Positions 32,145 through 41,076 are shown, numbered from the stretch's first letter. The stretch is 46,791 nt of DNA from DATMYQ01 sp035560935 (GCA_035560935.1 DATMYQ010000182.1:1-46791); one strand, 5' to 3'. Notes: generated from the sequence alone by a model not told the origin. Translations and numbers: made by a program.

Positions 32145-32765
32145 ATGGCGCGTCCGACGCAGGATCCCCAGATCCGCATCCAGGAAATTCTCAATACCGC
32201 CCAGTCCCTGTTTTATGAAAAAGGTTACCACCAGACGGCCATTAGCGATATCGCCCATCAGATGGGCGTCGCCCAGGGGACCATTTATTATTATTTCAAA
32301 TCCAAGGAAGAACTGCTGGATACTTTTATCCAGCGTGACTTGGCAGCCATTATTGCCAAGCTACGGCAGGCCAGCGCCCGTTCCGGACTGTCGCCACTAG
32401 AAAAGATTCAAACGGTGTTGCAGCAGCTGATCCGCTCGCTCTATCTGGAAGAGGGCCTGTTTCTGGAATTTTTGAACAATAACCGAACTATGTATTTGCT
32501 GGACAATATTTCCCGCCAGGGAAAAGTATTGCTGGAACCGCTATTGCTGGAAATCGTCCGGGAAGGAAACGCACAGCGGTCATTCCGGGTTCCCCATCCC
32601 AAAGCCGCGGTCAACCTCATCCAGTACATCATTGATTCGCTGATTTTCTCTATTTACGAAAAAGAAAGTGATGAACTGCTGGCCCACCAGTTCCAACTGG
32701 GCTGCCACCTAATTGTCACCAGCCTGGGTGTCACCGGCGGGACGCTGTCCGTCGCCTACCGCTGA
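32145..32765 (+). CDS. TetR family transcriptional regulator
   Basis: 206 residues. The N-terminal TetR helix-turn-helix is canonical (ILNTAQSLFYEKGYHQTAISDIAHQMGVAQGTIYYYFKSKEELL, about 14-57). The ligand-binding C-terminal domain is of the QacR/AcrR-like helical type. GAGGTGATG precedes the ATG. It sits between the VWA gene and the RND efflux operon, and its own promoter shares a dyad with the region before that operon, so it most likely represses both. Confidence 0.9.
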   Translation: MARPTQDPQIRIQEILNTAQSLFYEKGYHQTAISDIAHQMGVAQGTIYYYFKSKEELLDTFIQRDLAAIIAKLRQASARSGLSPLEKIQTVLQQLIRSLYLEEGLFLEFLNNNRTMYLLDNISRQGKVLLEPLLLEIVREGNAQRSFRVPHPKAAVNLIQYIIDSLIFSIYEKESDELLAHQFQLGCHLIVTSLGVTGGTLSVAYR

Positions 32766-32787
32766 CGCTCTTTGTCACAATACTGGC

Positions 32788-32821
32788 AACGCGCCTCCTC
32801 GAAAGCGGGGAAGCGTTTTTT
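32788..32821 (+). terminator. Intrinsic terminator after TetR gene
   Basis: Arms AACGC and GCGTT with an inner CCTCC/GGGG-rich part, then six Ts. It separates the TetR transcript from the efflux operon. Confidence 0.6.
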
Positions 32822-32833
32822 CACGGTAATTAT

Positions 32834-32847
32834 TTGAACGTAGTCAA
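32834..32847. promoter_or_regulatory. Candidate TetR operator 2, efflux promoter region
   Basis: TTGAACGTAGTCAA, the same TTGA-N6-TCAA dyad as at 32115-32128 and followed by the same TTAAT. A -10-like TATATT follows at 32853-32858, so binding would block the efflux promoter. Confidence 0.6.
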
Positions 32848-32908
32848 TTAATTATATTGCTTTCATTTTTCCGGTTCTTCACAGGGATCCCCTGAAGGAG
32901 GTGAAAGG

Positions 32909-33151
32909 GTGTACACACAAATCATTGAAGGAATTCCGGTGGAAGCGGACCCGCAAATGTCACCGAAACAACTGCGACAAATCTGTCGCAACATCCGGCG
33001 CGCCTGGCGCTGGGAAGGCCGCTCCCTGGGCAGAATGGAAATCGTCCGCCAGGAAGATGCCTTTTTCGTACGAATTTATGAAGCCCCGGTGATCCGGGTT
33101 TATCCCTCGCAAAATTTAGAGCAAAAGGAGTCAGTCAATAATGAAGTTTGA
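32909..33151 (+). CDS. Small protein at head of efflux operon
   Basis: 80 residues, hydrophilic with several tryptophans and arginines (ICRNIRRAWRWEGRSLGRMEIVRQED), no membrane segment, not recognised. GGAGGTGA lies 7 nt ahead of the GTG start, which is strong support. It overlaps the adaptor start by 11 bases, so it is likely coupled to it. A role in tuning pump expression or assembly is speculation. Confidence 0.6.
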   Translation: MYTQIIEGIPVEADPQMSPKQLRQICRNIRRAWRWEGRSLGRMEIVRQEDAFFVRIYEAPVIRVYPSQNLEQKESVNNEV

Positions 33152-34265
33152 TGTCACCACTTTCACTTTGCCCCGCAAGAAACTTTTCTGTCTGTTGACA
33201 GTCGCCGGCCTGGTTATCTGCCTTGCCGGGGGCGGCCTTCTCTGGAGCCGCCACATTCGTGCCAAAGCACCGGCGGAAGATGTGATCCTGGTCCGCACGG
33301 CCGTTGTCGGCAGTTCCAGCGCCGCTCAGGGTTATACTTACGCCGGCGAAGTTCGCGGCCGTTTTGAAAGTCAACTGGCTTTTCAGGTAGGCGGAAAAAT
33401 CATTAAACGAAACGTACAACTCGGCAGCACGGTACAGGGCGGAGAAATACTGATGGAAATTGATTCCCGGGATTTGCAGCAGACGGTCAACAGCAATTCC
33501 GCGCAGGTGGCCTCCGTTGAATCTCAGCTGAAATTGGCGGAGAGCAACCTCAGCCGTTACCGCCAGTTATTGGGAAGCGGCGCCATCAGCCAGGCCCAGT
33601 ACGACCAATACGTCAGCAGCTATGAAGTGGCCGTCGCCTCGCTTCGTCAGGCATCCGCCCAGCATTCCCAGGGCGCCAATCAACTGGAATACAGCCAGCT
33701 GCGGGCGGACAAGGCAGGCGTCGTGTCCAGTCTTGCCGCCGAAGTCGGCCAGGTGGTAAGCGCCGGCCAGGTGGTGGTCACGGTTGTGCAGGACGGCGAC
33801 CGCGAAGTGGAAATCAGCGTACCGGAAAACCGTGTGGAGGAACTGCGCCAAGGCGGTTCGATTCAGGTTACCTTCTGGGCCCTGCCAAACCTGGCCGTCA
33901 GCGGCACGGTCCGCGAGATCGCCCCGATGGCCGATCAAACCACCCGAACCTTTAAAGTCCGCATCAGCCTGCTCAATCCTCCTCCGGAAATCAAACTGGG
34001 TATGACCGCCGCGGTCACCGTCGCCTCCGGAAACCCGCAGTTGACTGCCAGTATCCCCCTCTCCGCCGTTTACCAAGACGGAAATACACCCAAGGTTTGG
34101 ATAGTACAAGATAATACGGTCGTCTTACGACCGATAACGACCGGTTCGTTGGGTAACGGAACCATCCTGGTCACCGGCGGCCTTCAATCCGGCGAGAGAA
34201 TCGTTACGGCCGGTGTCCATCGCTTAAAAGAAGGACAAAAGGTCAAAACCGGCGGTGATTCCTGA
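33141..34265 (+). CDS. RND efflux periplasmic adaptor (membrane fusion protein)
   Basis: 374 residues. An N-terminal membrane anchor/signal (about 14-34) is followed by a lipoyl/barrel-sandwich half (FQVGGKIIKRNVQLGSTVQGGEILMEID), a coiled-coil hairpin (about 105-175), the other lipoyl half (GVVSSLAAEVGQVVSAGQVV) and a beta-barrel. This is the HlyD/AcrA-type layout. It links the RND permease to an outer-membrane channel, which is not encoded here. Its TGA overlaps the permease ATG by one base. Probably repressed by the TetR protein. Confidence 0.92.
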   Translation: MKFDVTTFTLPRKKLFCLLTVAGLVICLAGGGLLWSRHIRAKAPAEDVILVRTAVVGSSSAAQGYTYAGEVRGRFESQLAFQVGGKIIKRNVQLGSTVQGGEILMEIDSRDLQQTVNSNSAQVASVESQLKLAESNLSRYRQLLGSGAISQAQYDQYVSSYEVAVASLRQASAQHSQGANQLEYSQLRADKAGVVSSLAAEVGQVVSAGQVVVTVVQDGDREVEISVPENRVEELRQGGSIQVTFWALPNLAVSGTVREIAPMADQTTRTFKVRISLLNPPPEIKLGMTAAVTVASGNPQLTASIPLSAVYQDGNTPKVWIVQDNTVVLRPITTGSLGNGTILVTGGLQSGERIVTAGVHRLKEGQKVKTGGDS

Positions 34266-37200
34266 TGAAAAATTTTAATCTAACCCAATGGGCGCTGAAT
34301 CACAAACATTTTATTTACTTCTTTATTGTTCTGTTTTTCCTGGCCGGCTTTGTTTCCTACAATAAGCTGGGCCGCATGGAAGATCCGGATTTCACCATCA
34401 AGCAAATGGTGGTCACGGTCGCCTGGCCGGGAGCAACCGCCCGCCAGGTCGAGGAACAGGTGACTGACAAGATTGAGAAAAAACTTCAGGACCTGCCGGG
34501 GCTTGATTATCTGAAGAGTTATTCCACGCCGGCCTTCAGCGTCATTTATGTAAATCTGAAAGACACGGTTCCCAAGGGGGAAGTCCGCAGCCGCTGGGTG
34601 GAAGCCCGTAACATGGTCAACGACATAGCCGGCACGCTTCCCTCCGGCGTGGCCTCCCCCCAGTTCAACGATCGTTTTGACGAAGTCTACGGTGTTGTCT
34701 ACGCGCTCACCGGCGATGGATATTCAGCGGAAGAAATGCGGCAGCAGGCCGAAACGATCCGCCGCCTCCTCCTGGAGATTCCCAGCGTGAAAAAGGTACA
34801 GCTGCTGGGCGTGCAAACCGAAAAAATCTACATCGAAATGGAAAATACCCGGATGGCGCAGCTGGGGATCGACCCCAACCTGATCATCACCACCCTGCAG
34901 GCGCAAAACGCCATGTCCGCTTCCGGTATGTTTGAAACCACTACGGACAATATGTACCTGCGGATTACCGGCATGTTCGAAAAACTGGACAATCTTCGCA
35001 ATACGCCGCTCGAAGCCAACGGCCGCAGCTTCCGTCTGGGAGATATCGCCAAGATCAGCCGTGCCTATGCGGAACCCAGCGATCCAAAGTTTTATTACAA
35101 CGGCGAACCGGTGATCGGAATTGCTTTGGCCATGGAACCCGGCGGTAATATTCTCACCCTGGGAAAAGCACTGGATAAAACCATTGCCCAAATAAAAAAG
35201 GAACTGCCGGCCGGCCTGGATCTGCATCAGACTGTCAACCAACCCCGGGTGGTGGAAACGTCCATTGATGAATTTGTCGAATCCCTGGCCGAAGCCATCG
35301 TCATTGTTTTGCTGGTCAGTTTTTTCAGCCTCGGCGCACGCTCCGGAATGATCGTAGCTCTTTGCATTCCGCTGGTCATCGCCGCGGTATTCACGGTGAT
35401 GAGTTTACTGGGAATTGACTTGCAGCGGATTTCGCTGGGCGCTCTGATCATTGCCCTGGGCTTATTGGTGGACGACGCCATTATCACCATCGAAACGATG
35501 GTGGTGAAGCTGGAGGAGGGTTGCAGCCGCTTTCAGGCTGCCTGTTTTGCCTACACGTCCACGGCCTATCCCCGTCTGACCGGTGAACTGGTGACCTGCG
35601 CCGGTTTTATTCCCGTTGGTTTTGCTCCCGGCAGCGCATCGGAATACTGTGTCAGTATTTTTTCCGTGGTGGCCATATCCCTGATTACTTCCTGGATTGT
35701 GGCCGGAACCGCCACGCCGCTCCTGGGTTACCTGTTTATTAAGGTCAAGCCCAAAGGCGATTGCCCGGCGGAATCGGACCACTTGCACGACTCCATATTC
35801 TACCGCCGGTTCAAACGTTGTCTGATCTGGTGTCTGACTCACCGCAAGGTTGTGCTGGCTGCCACCATTGCCTGCTTCGCCGCCTCTTTGGCCCTTATGG
35901 GTCTGGTTAGGCAAGAGTTTTTTCCGGCCTCCACCCGTCCGGAACTGATCGTCCAACTGAAGCTGCAGGAAGGCGCTTCCCTGAAAAATACCGACGAGGC
36001 CGCCCGTCTGTTCGCCCAAAGGCTGACCGGAAATCCGCTCATCGACTACTACACTTTTCATGTGGGCGAAGGTGCTCCCCGCTTTGTTCTGAGCTTTGAA
36101 CCCACTTTCAATAAAACCAATTTCGCCGAATTTATCATCACCGCCAAGGACGCGGAAGCCCGGGACCAACTGCGCGTTCAGCTGACACAGATTTTGAACA
36201 ATGAGTTCCCCACGGTGCAGGCGCACACCAAAGTCATCGCCAACGGACCCAGTGCCGACTATCCGGTTATGCTGCGGATAAAAGGCCCGGACCACGATAA
36301 GGTCCGCGAAATCGCCAAACAAACCGAGGCCGTAATGGCGGCCAACCCGCAGGTAAAATCGACCAATCTGAACTGGTACGAAAAAAGCAAAGTGCTCCAT
36401 CTGGAAGTCGACCAGGACAAAGCCCGCAAGCTGGGCATCGCCTCCCAGGCCCTGGCGACTTCGCTACAATCCCAACTGTCCGGGGCCCCCATTTCCGAGT
36501 TCCGGGAAAATGACCGGACCATCAGCATGGTGCTTCGCTTTGCGGCCGAAGACCGCAACGATCCGTCGCAGTTGAAAAACCTCAATATTCATATCGGCAA
36601 CGGCAAATATGTACCGCTGGACCAGATTGCCAACATCCGTTTCGAGTCGGAGGAAGGCCTGATTTACCGCTACAACTTAAAACCGATGATTATTGTCCAG
36701 GCCGATATTAAACCCGGCATCACCGGCGACGACGTCACCGAACAGGTCTACAACGATCTGGCCGGCCTGCGCCGTTCCCTGCCGCTGGGCTACAGCATCG
36801 AATACGACGGCTCCAAGGAATCCAGCATCAAGGCTTCCCAGTTTATTTCCCAGCCAGTGCCGGCCATGATCATTGTCATCATGATTCTGCTGATGATCCA
36901 ATTGCAGAATATCCCGAAGATGGTACTGACCCTGCTGACCGCACCGCTGGGTATTATCGGCGTCAGTATCGGCCTGGTTCTCACCGGCAAGCCGTTGGGC
37001 TTTGTTGTTCAGCTGGGAATTCTGGCGCTGGCCGGCATTATCATGCGCAACTCGGTCATCTTAATGGATCAGATCGAACAGCAGCAAGCCGCCGGGGAAT
37101 CACTCTGGGATGCCATCATCAACGCCACCCTCATTCGGTTTCGCCCCATTTTGTTAACTGCCGCCGCCGCTATTTTAGGCATGATTCCACTGGTTTCCAG

Positions 37201-37363
37201 CATTTTCTGGGGACCGATGGCCGTCGCGATCGCCGCCGGCTTGCTGGGCGCCACCATTTTGACGCTATTGGTGCTGCCGGTGATGTACGCAGCCTGGTAC
37301 AAAGCCGCTCCGACCGTTCAGCTCGCCGACAACGAAAAGGCGGTTCCTGTATTCGCGGATTAA
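34265..37363 (+). CDS. RND efflux permease (AcrB/HAE-like)
   Basis: 1032 residues, full length for the family, with 12 membrane segments and two large periplasmic loops. The N-terminal part begins with the usual TM1 and NKLGRMEDPDFTIKQMVVTVAWPGATARQVEEQVTDKIE. The TM4 proton-relay region is GALIIALGLLVDDAIITIETM, with paired aspartates; the C-terminal ILALAGIIMRNSVILMDQIE matches the second half signature. It exports drugs or toxic metabolites using proton force. No outer-membrane factor follows, so it must borrow a TolC-like protein from elsewhere. The presence of such a pump supports a diderm cell. Confidence 0.95.
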   Translation: MKNFNLTQWALNHKHFIYFFIVLFFLAGFVSYNKLGRMEDPDFTIKQMVVTVAWPGATARQVEEQVTDKIEKKLQDLPGLDYLKSYSTPAFSVIYVNLKDTVPKGEVRSRWVEARNMVNDIAGTLPSGVASPQFNDRFDEVYGVVYALTGDGYSAEEMRQQAETIRRLLLEIPSVKKVQLLGVQTEKIYIEMENTRMAQLGIDPNLIITTLQAQNAMSASGMFETTTDNMYLRITGMFEKLDNLRNTPLEANGRSFRLGDIAKISRAYAEPSDPKFYYNGEPVIGIALAMEPGGNILTLGKALDKTIAQIKKELPAGLDLHQTVNQPRVVETSIDEFVESLAEAIVIVLLVSFFSLGARSGMIVALCIPLVIAAVFTVMSLLGIDLQRISLGALIIALGLLVDDAIITIETMVVKLEEGCSRFQAACFAYTSTAYPRLTGELVTCAGFIPVGFAPGSASEYCVSIFSVVAISLITSWIVAGTATPLLGYLFIKVKPKGDCPAESDHLHDSIFYRRFKRCLIWCLTHRKVVLAATIACFAASLALMGLVRQEFFPASTRPELIVQLKLQEGASLKNTDEAARLFAQRLTGNPLIDYYTFHVGEGAPRFVLSFEPTFNKTNFAEFIITAKDAEARDQLRVQLTQILNNEFPTVQAHTKVIANGPSADYPVMLRIKGPDHDKVREIAKQTEAVMAANPQVKSTNLNWYEKSKVLHLEVDQDKARKLGIASQALATSLQSQLSGAPISEFRENDRTISMVLRFAAEDRNDPSQLKNLNIHIGNGKYVPLDQIANIRFESEEGLIYRYNLKPMIIVQADIKPGITGDDVTEQVYNDLAGLRRSLPLGYSIEYDGSKESSIKASQFISQPVPAMIIVIMILLMIQLQNIPKMVLTLLTAPLGIIGVSIGLVLTGKPLGFVVQLGILALAGIIMRNSVILMDQIEQQQAAGESLWDAIINATLIRFRPILLTAAAAILGMIPLVSSIFWGPMAVAIAAGLLGATILTLLVLPVMYAAWYKAAPTVQLADNEKAVPVFAD

Positions 37364-37471
37364 CGCCCAAAAGAGGCCTTACTAAAACCCGATTAGTTTC
37401 AGTGCGGCCCCATTCCGTTCGGTATAAGCAAGGCATTGTTTCCTGATGGATATTTGTCTATCTTCAATTAG

Positions 37472-37526
37472 AAACCGCTTGGCGGGCACTGCGTTTATAC
37501 GCGGCACATCGCCAAGCGGTTTTTTT
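37472..37526. terminator. Intrinsic terminator between efflux and bofA genes
   Basis: Perfect 13-bp arms AAACCGCTTGGCG and CGCCAAGCGGTTT with a 25-nt loop and seven Ts on the right. It lies about 110 bp past the permease stop and reaches the bofA stop, so it mainly serves the plus-strand efflux operon. Confidence 0.85.
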
Positions 37527-37812
37527 AGCCAATAAACACCCGGTATAAAATCAGCAGCACCACGCCCGGAAGCCCAAGAAAACCCACCACCAGAGCCGTA
37601 ATCGGATTCAGCGGTACAGTAAAGCCAAAATGCACGCCAATCATATTCACGACCCACAATAGCACGCCGCCAATAATCCCATTATAAATCAGCTTGAACA
37701 CCAGCTTCACCGGCATCAGAAACATCCGGCCGATGAGATAAATCAGAATAATACCAAACGCGTAGGCGATGATCAGATTAACATCCACCATCACACCCGG
37801 AAACATCGACAT
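37525..37812 (-). CDS. bofA: BofA family protein (pro-sigma-K processing inhibitor type)
   Basis: 95 residues, nearly all hydrophobic, with two to three membrane segments and the family C-terminus PLNPITALVVGFLGLPGVVLLILYRVFIG. In Bacillus BofA holds the SpoIVFB protease inactive in the forespore membrane. Its place directly after recR is as in Bacillus. Presence supports a spore-forming lineage. GGGAGTGAG precedes the ATG at suitable spacing. Confidence 0.88.
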   Translation of the reverse strand: MSMFPGVMVDVNLIIAYAFGIILIYLIGRMFLMPVKLVFKLIYNGIIGGVLLWVVNMIGVHFGFTVPLNPITALVVGFLGLPGVVLLILYRVFIG

Positions 37813-37847
37813 TCAAAATCTCACTCCCTTAGTCAGGCGTCTCCCGA

Positions 37848-38444
37848 CTACATTTCCCGCCGATTTTCCAACGCCTTGGACAGCGTCACTTCGTCGGCAT
37901 ACTCCAGGTCGCCACCCACCGGCAGGCCATGGGCAATCCGGGTTACGGTGACTCCCAGAGGTTTCAGCAGCCGGGCGATATACAAAGCGGTCGCTTCGCC
38001 TTCCACGTCGGGATCTGTGCACATAATCACTTCCCGGACATTGCCCCGCCCCACCCGGGTCAGCAATTCCTTCACTTTGATGTCGTCGGGACCGATACCG
38101 TCCAGCGGCGACAAGGCGCCATGCAGTACGTGATACAGCCCGTCAAAGCCATGCGTCCGCTCCATAGCCGCCACATCCCGCGGGCTTTCCACCACACACA
38201 ACACGTCGCGGTCACGCCCTTCAGAGCGACACAGGCTGCAGGGATCACAATCAGTCAGGTTATAACATTCCGAACAATAGGTGATCCGTTCCTTAGCCTC
38301 TATCAGCGACTGAGCCAGAGCCGCCACCTGTTCCTTATCCATCTTCAGTATATGATAGGCCAGACGGGTGGCGGACTTGGGACCGACGCCGGGCAGGCGC
38401 CGGAACTGTTCCACCAGTCTGGCCAGCGGCGCAATATATTGCAT
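37848..38444 (-). CDS. recR: Recombination protein RecR
   Basis: 198 residues, normal length. The N-terminal helix-hairpin-helix (LPGVGPKSATRLAYHIL), the zinc finger (CSECYNLTDCDPCSLC, about 57-72) and the Toprim domain (LCVVESPRDVAAMERT onward) are all present. It works with RecF/RecO in gap repair. The start lies 3 bp after the ybaB stop, without a clear ribosome site, so coupling is likely. Confidence 0.96.
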   Translation of the reverse strand: MQYIAPLARLVEQFRRLPGVGPKSATRLAYHILKMDKEQVAALAQSLIEAKERITYCSECYNLTDCDPCSLCRSEGRDRDVLCVVESPRDVAAMERTHGFDGLYHVLHGALSPLDGIGPDDIKVKELLTRVGRGNVREVIMCTDPDVEGEATALYIARLLKPLGVTVTRIAHGLPVGGDLEYADEVTLSKALENRREM

Positions 38445-38447
38445 CGT

Positions 38448-38774
38448 TTAAAACAATCCGGGGGGCAGGTTCATGCCGCCGGTCAGCTTGCCCATCTCCT
38501 GCGCCATCATATCGTCTACCTTGGTTATTGCTTCATTAACCGCCGCCGTGACCAGATCTTCCAGCATTTCCACATCGGACGGATCCACCGCTGCCGGATC
38601 GATTTTCAGTGACTGAATCTTTTTTTCGCCGTTAATAGTAACTTTTACAGCGCCACCGCCAGTGGAAACGTCAATAGTCCGCAGTTTCAGTTCTTCCTGC
38701 ATTTTAGCCATTTCCGCCTGCATTTTCTGCACTTTTTTCATCATTCCCGCCATATTGCCCATATTACCAAACAT
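38448..38774 (-). CDS. ybaB: YbaB/EbfC nucleoid-associated protein
   Basis: 108 residues. The N-terminal helix rich in methionine and lysine (MKKVQKMQAEMAKMQEELK) and the beta-hairpin (TIDVSTGGGAVKVTINGEKKIQSLKIDP) are typical. DNA-binding dimer, conserved between dnaX and recR in most bacteria. GGAGGACG lies ahead of the ATG. Confidence 0.95.
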   Translation of the reverse strand: MFGNMGNMAGMMKKVQKMQAEMAKMQEELKLRTIDVSTGGGAVKVTINGEKKIQSLKIDPAAVDPSDVEMLEDLVTAAVNEAITKVDDMMAQEMGKLTGGMNLPPGLF

Positions 38775-38851
38775 TGTACGTCCTCCTTATTGTTCCCGGC
38801 CCCAGCGGCAGGAACATTGTTGTTTTTGTTCTAAGATAGATTAACGAAGCA

Positions 38852-40546
38852 CTAGGAATCCTGGCGAATAATCTTGCCGCCAAACATTTTGTGCGCCTCT
38901 TGTACGGCCGGGGCATTTTCGTCGCTTTGCCCCGCCGGCGAAGTACCGGCCACGGGCTCCGCGGACCCCAGCGTACAGGCCAGACGGACCGGTCGCCCGA
39001 TAACCTGAGCCAGTATTTTCTCCACGATGGCCCGATAATCCTCTTTTTCTGTGCGTTCTTTGGGAAAATTGGCCACAAAACGGACTTCCGCCTGCTGTTC
39101 CGTCAAACCGGTCAGCTGGCCCTGCATCACACAGGCATGCACGGAACGTTTGCCGCCAGTCAGCAGCTCTTTCAGCACCTGCGCCCACACTTCCGTCAGA
39201 TTTCCTGTAGCGATCGGCGCCCGCGGGGCAACCGGCTCCGGATTCTCCGCCGCCGGCGGGCTTGTGGTCCGTCCGGCCCCCGGTGCCATAATGGGTTCCG
39301 TTGTTGCCACTTTTCGGGACGGTGCGACTGGTGCGGACGCAGCAGGCGCCGCCGGCTCCGGCCGTACCGCCGTTTTTGCCGGTGCACCGCCGGCCGCCAG
39401 TTGTGCTTCCAGCGCCGACACCCGCCGGAGTAAATCCTCCAGGTCGTCCCCCGCTGTCGGTTGCCGGCAAAGCGAAATCAGCGTCATCTCTACGATAATC
39501 CGCGGCTCCTCGGCCCATTTGCTTTCATTGGCCGCCGTCTGCAGGCTTTCTAAAATTTTTACAATTTCCGGATGACTGAAACGACCGCTCTGCGCCAGCA
39601 TCACCGTCCGGTCTTCCTGGCATAGTTCCAGGCCTTCCATGTCCGGAGCCGCTTTGAACAGCATCAGGCTGCGAAAATGCTGTACCAGTTCTGACAATAA
39701 CTGTCGTACGTCCTTGCCGGCGTTCATCAGCTCTTCCACCGCCCGCAGCAACTGAACCGCATCCCGGTTCGCCAACCGTTCCGCCATTTCGCCAACCCAC
39801 TGGTGGCCGACCAGACCCAACAGCTGCCGCACATGTTCCGGTGTCACCGCTTCGCCCGGTGCGGTCAGTGAGGCGCACTGATCCAGTACACTCAAACCAT
39901 CCCGCATCCCGCCGTCGGCATGAACGGCGATCATCCGGCAAGCCTCCGCCCCGATGGCAATGTTGGCACCCGCCGCCACCGCCAGCAAATGCTGTTCAAT
40001 TTCCTTTGACCGGATCCGGCGAAAATCATACCGCTGGCAGCGCGAATGAATCGTAGCCGGAATCTTGTGCGCCTCTGTCGTGGCCAGTATAAACACCACA
40101 TGGGCCGGAGGTTCCTCCAGCGTCTTCAGCAACGCGTTAAAGGCTTCCGTCGTCAGCATGTGGACCTCATCAATAATATATACCTTGTAGCGCCCGTCTA
40201 CCGGAGCGAATTTTACGGTTTCCCGTAATTCCCGGATCTCATCAATCCCCCGGTTGGAGGCCGCGTCAATTTCAAACACGTCCATGGAAGAGCCGGAATT
40301 AATCCGTTCACAGTTGGCACAGATATTACACGGATTGACCGTAGGCCCGTTTACACAGTTCAGGGCCTTAGCCAAAATTTTGGCCATGCTGGTTTTTCCG
40401 GTTCCCCGGGGACCGGCGAACAAATAGGCATGAGCAATTTTGTCGGCGGCAATCGCATTTTTCAGGGTTACACTGACATGCTCCTGTCCCACCACCGTAT
40501 CAAAGGTTTGCGGCCGGCATTGCCGGTATAACGCCACATAGGCCAT
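38852..40546 (-). CDS. dnaX: DNA polymerase III subunit gamma/tau
   Basis: 564 residues. Clamp-loader ATPase: P-loop GPRGTGKTS near residue 45, zinc-binding cysteines (CVNGPTVNPCNICANC), the DEVH box IIDEVHM and the sensor-1 region ILATTEAHKIP. Domain III is followed by a proline/alanine-rich tail (about 400-480) and a C-terminal domain of tau type. AGGAGGGGGG precedes the ATG strongly. It follows the SRP RNA on the same strand, the classic Bacillus-like arrangement, and opens the dnaX-ybaB-recR-bofA run. Confidence 0.96.
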   Translation of the reverse strand: MAYVALYRQCRPQTFDTVVGQEHVSVTLKNAIAADKIAHAYLFAGPRGTGKTSMAKILAKALNCVNGPTVNPCNICANCERINSGSSMDVFEIDAASNRGIDEIRELRETVKFAPVDGRYKVYIIDEVHMLTTEAFNALLKTLEEPPAHVVFILATTEAHKIPATIHSRCQRYDFRRIRSKEIEQHLLAVAAGANIAIGAEACRMIAVHADGGMRDGLSVLDQCASLTAPGEAVTPEHVRQLLGLVGHQWVGEMAERLANRDAVQLLRAVEELMNAGKDVRQLLSELVQHFRSLMLFKAAPDMEGLELCQEDRTVMLAQSGRFSHPEIVKILESLQTAANESKWAEEPRIIVEMTLISLCRQPTAGDDLEDLLRRVSALEAQLAAGGAPAKTAVRPEPAAPAASAPVAPSRKVATTEPIMAPGAGRTTSPPAAENPEPVAPRAPIATGNLTEVWAQVLKELLTGGKRSVHACVMQGQLTGLTEQQAEVRFVANFPKERTEKEDYRAIVEKILAQVIGRPVRLACTLGSAEPVAGTSPAGQSDENAPAVQEAHKMFGGKIIRQDS

Positions 40547-40630
40547 GGATGTCCCCCCTCCTGCCGTTAACGCTGTGCATCGTTAAATGTTTAGCGCGAC
40601 CGCGCCCTGAAGTATTTTCTTGCATATGCG

Positions 40631-40657
40631 AAAAAAGCAGCCATCCGGCTACTTTTT
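40631..40657 (-). terminator. Terminator of SRP RNA
   Basis: On the minus strand AAAAAGTAGCC and GGCTGCTTTTTT form a short stem with a GGAT-type loop and six Ts, about 30 nt past the SRP RNA closing stem. Confidence 0.75.
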
Positions 40658-40684
40658 CAAAAGACCATCTCCATTGTTTTCAAC

Positions 40685-40813
40685 GTCGGGCCGCGACAAC
40701 AGCCAGGCTGCCTTGCGGCACATGAAAGTGATCACTTACCGCTGCTTCCTTCCGGACCTGACGGGGTTCATGAGTTTCCATTGCGCAAGACCCAACCGCC
40801 GCCGCGGTCCGAC
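40685..40813 (-). ncRNA. ffs: Signal recognition particle RNA
   Basis: The invariant SRP helix-8 sequence GTCAGGTCCGGAAGGAAGCA appears on the minus strand around 40743-40764, with the symmetric-loop partner GCAGCGGTAAG after it. The ends pair as GTCGG-CCGCG / CGCGG-CCGAC, setting borders near 40685 and 40813 (about 129 nt). This is shorter than the about 270-nt Bacillus form with an Alu domain, closer to the 4.5S type, though a few more bases at either end are possible. Located between tRNA-Ser and dnaX. Confidence 0.92.
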
Positions 40814-40823
40814 CTTGAAAACA

Positions 40824-40850
40824 AAAAAACACGGCCAATTTTGCCGCCGG
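40824..40850 (-). terminator. Possible weak terminator after tRNA-Ser
   Basis: On the minus strand CGGCAAAATTGGCCG makes a 4-bp stem followed by GTTTTTTTG. Short stem but good T-run; it may end the tRNA transcript or be read through into SRP RNA. Confidence 0.35.
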
Positions 40851-40878
40851 CTTACTCCTGTCATTCCAGGTGTATATA

Positions 40879-40968
40879 TGGCGGAGAGAGAGGGATTCGA
40901 ACCCTCGGTACAGTTTCCCGTACACACGCTTTCCAGGCGTGCTCCTTCAACCACTCGGACATCTCTCC
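40879..40968 (-). tRNA. tRNA-Ser (GGA)
   Basis: 90 nt with an encoded CCA end. Acceptor arms GGAGAGA / TCTCTCC pair fully, discriminator G. The anticodon loop in CGCCTGGAAAGCG gives GGA (Ser UCC/UCU). A long variable arm (TGTACGGGAAACTGTACC) marks it as class II, and the T arm is GAGGGTTCGAATCCCTC. It precedes the SRP RNA, as in Bacillus. Confidence 0.97.
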
Positions 40969-41047
40969 GTGCTCTCCTCAAACGATCCTGTCATTCAGTT
41001 GCTGTCACCGGACCACCTGTGTGATATTTTTATCCCCACGTCAACGT

Positions 41048-41076
41048 ATTATATACTATATGCCTCTAAAACGCAA
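41048..41076 (-). promoter_or_regulatory. Sigma-A promoter of tRNA-Ser
   Basis: TTGCGT (41071-41076 on minus) and TATAAT (41048-41053) with a 17-bp spacer. Start near 41041, about 73 nt before the mature tRNA. Confidence 0.75.

Noticed and set aside
38841..39518. 225-residue minus-strand ORF
   Set aside because: Glycine/arginine-rich shift-frame reading of the dnaX tail; a shadow of a clear gene.
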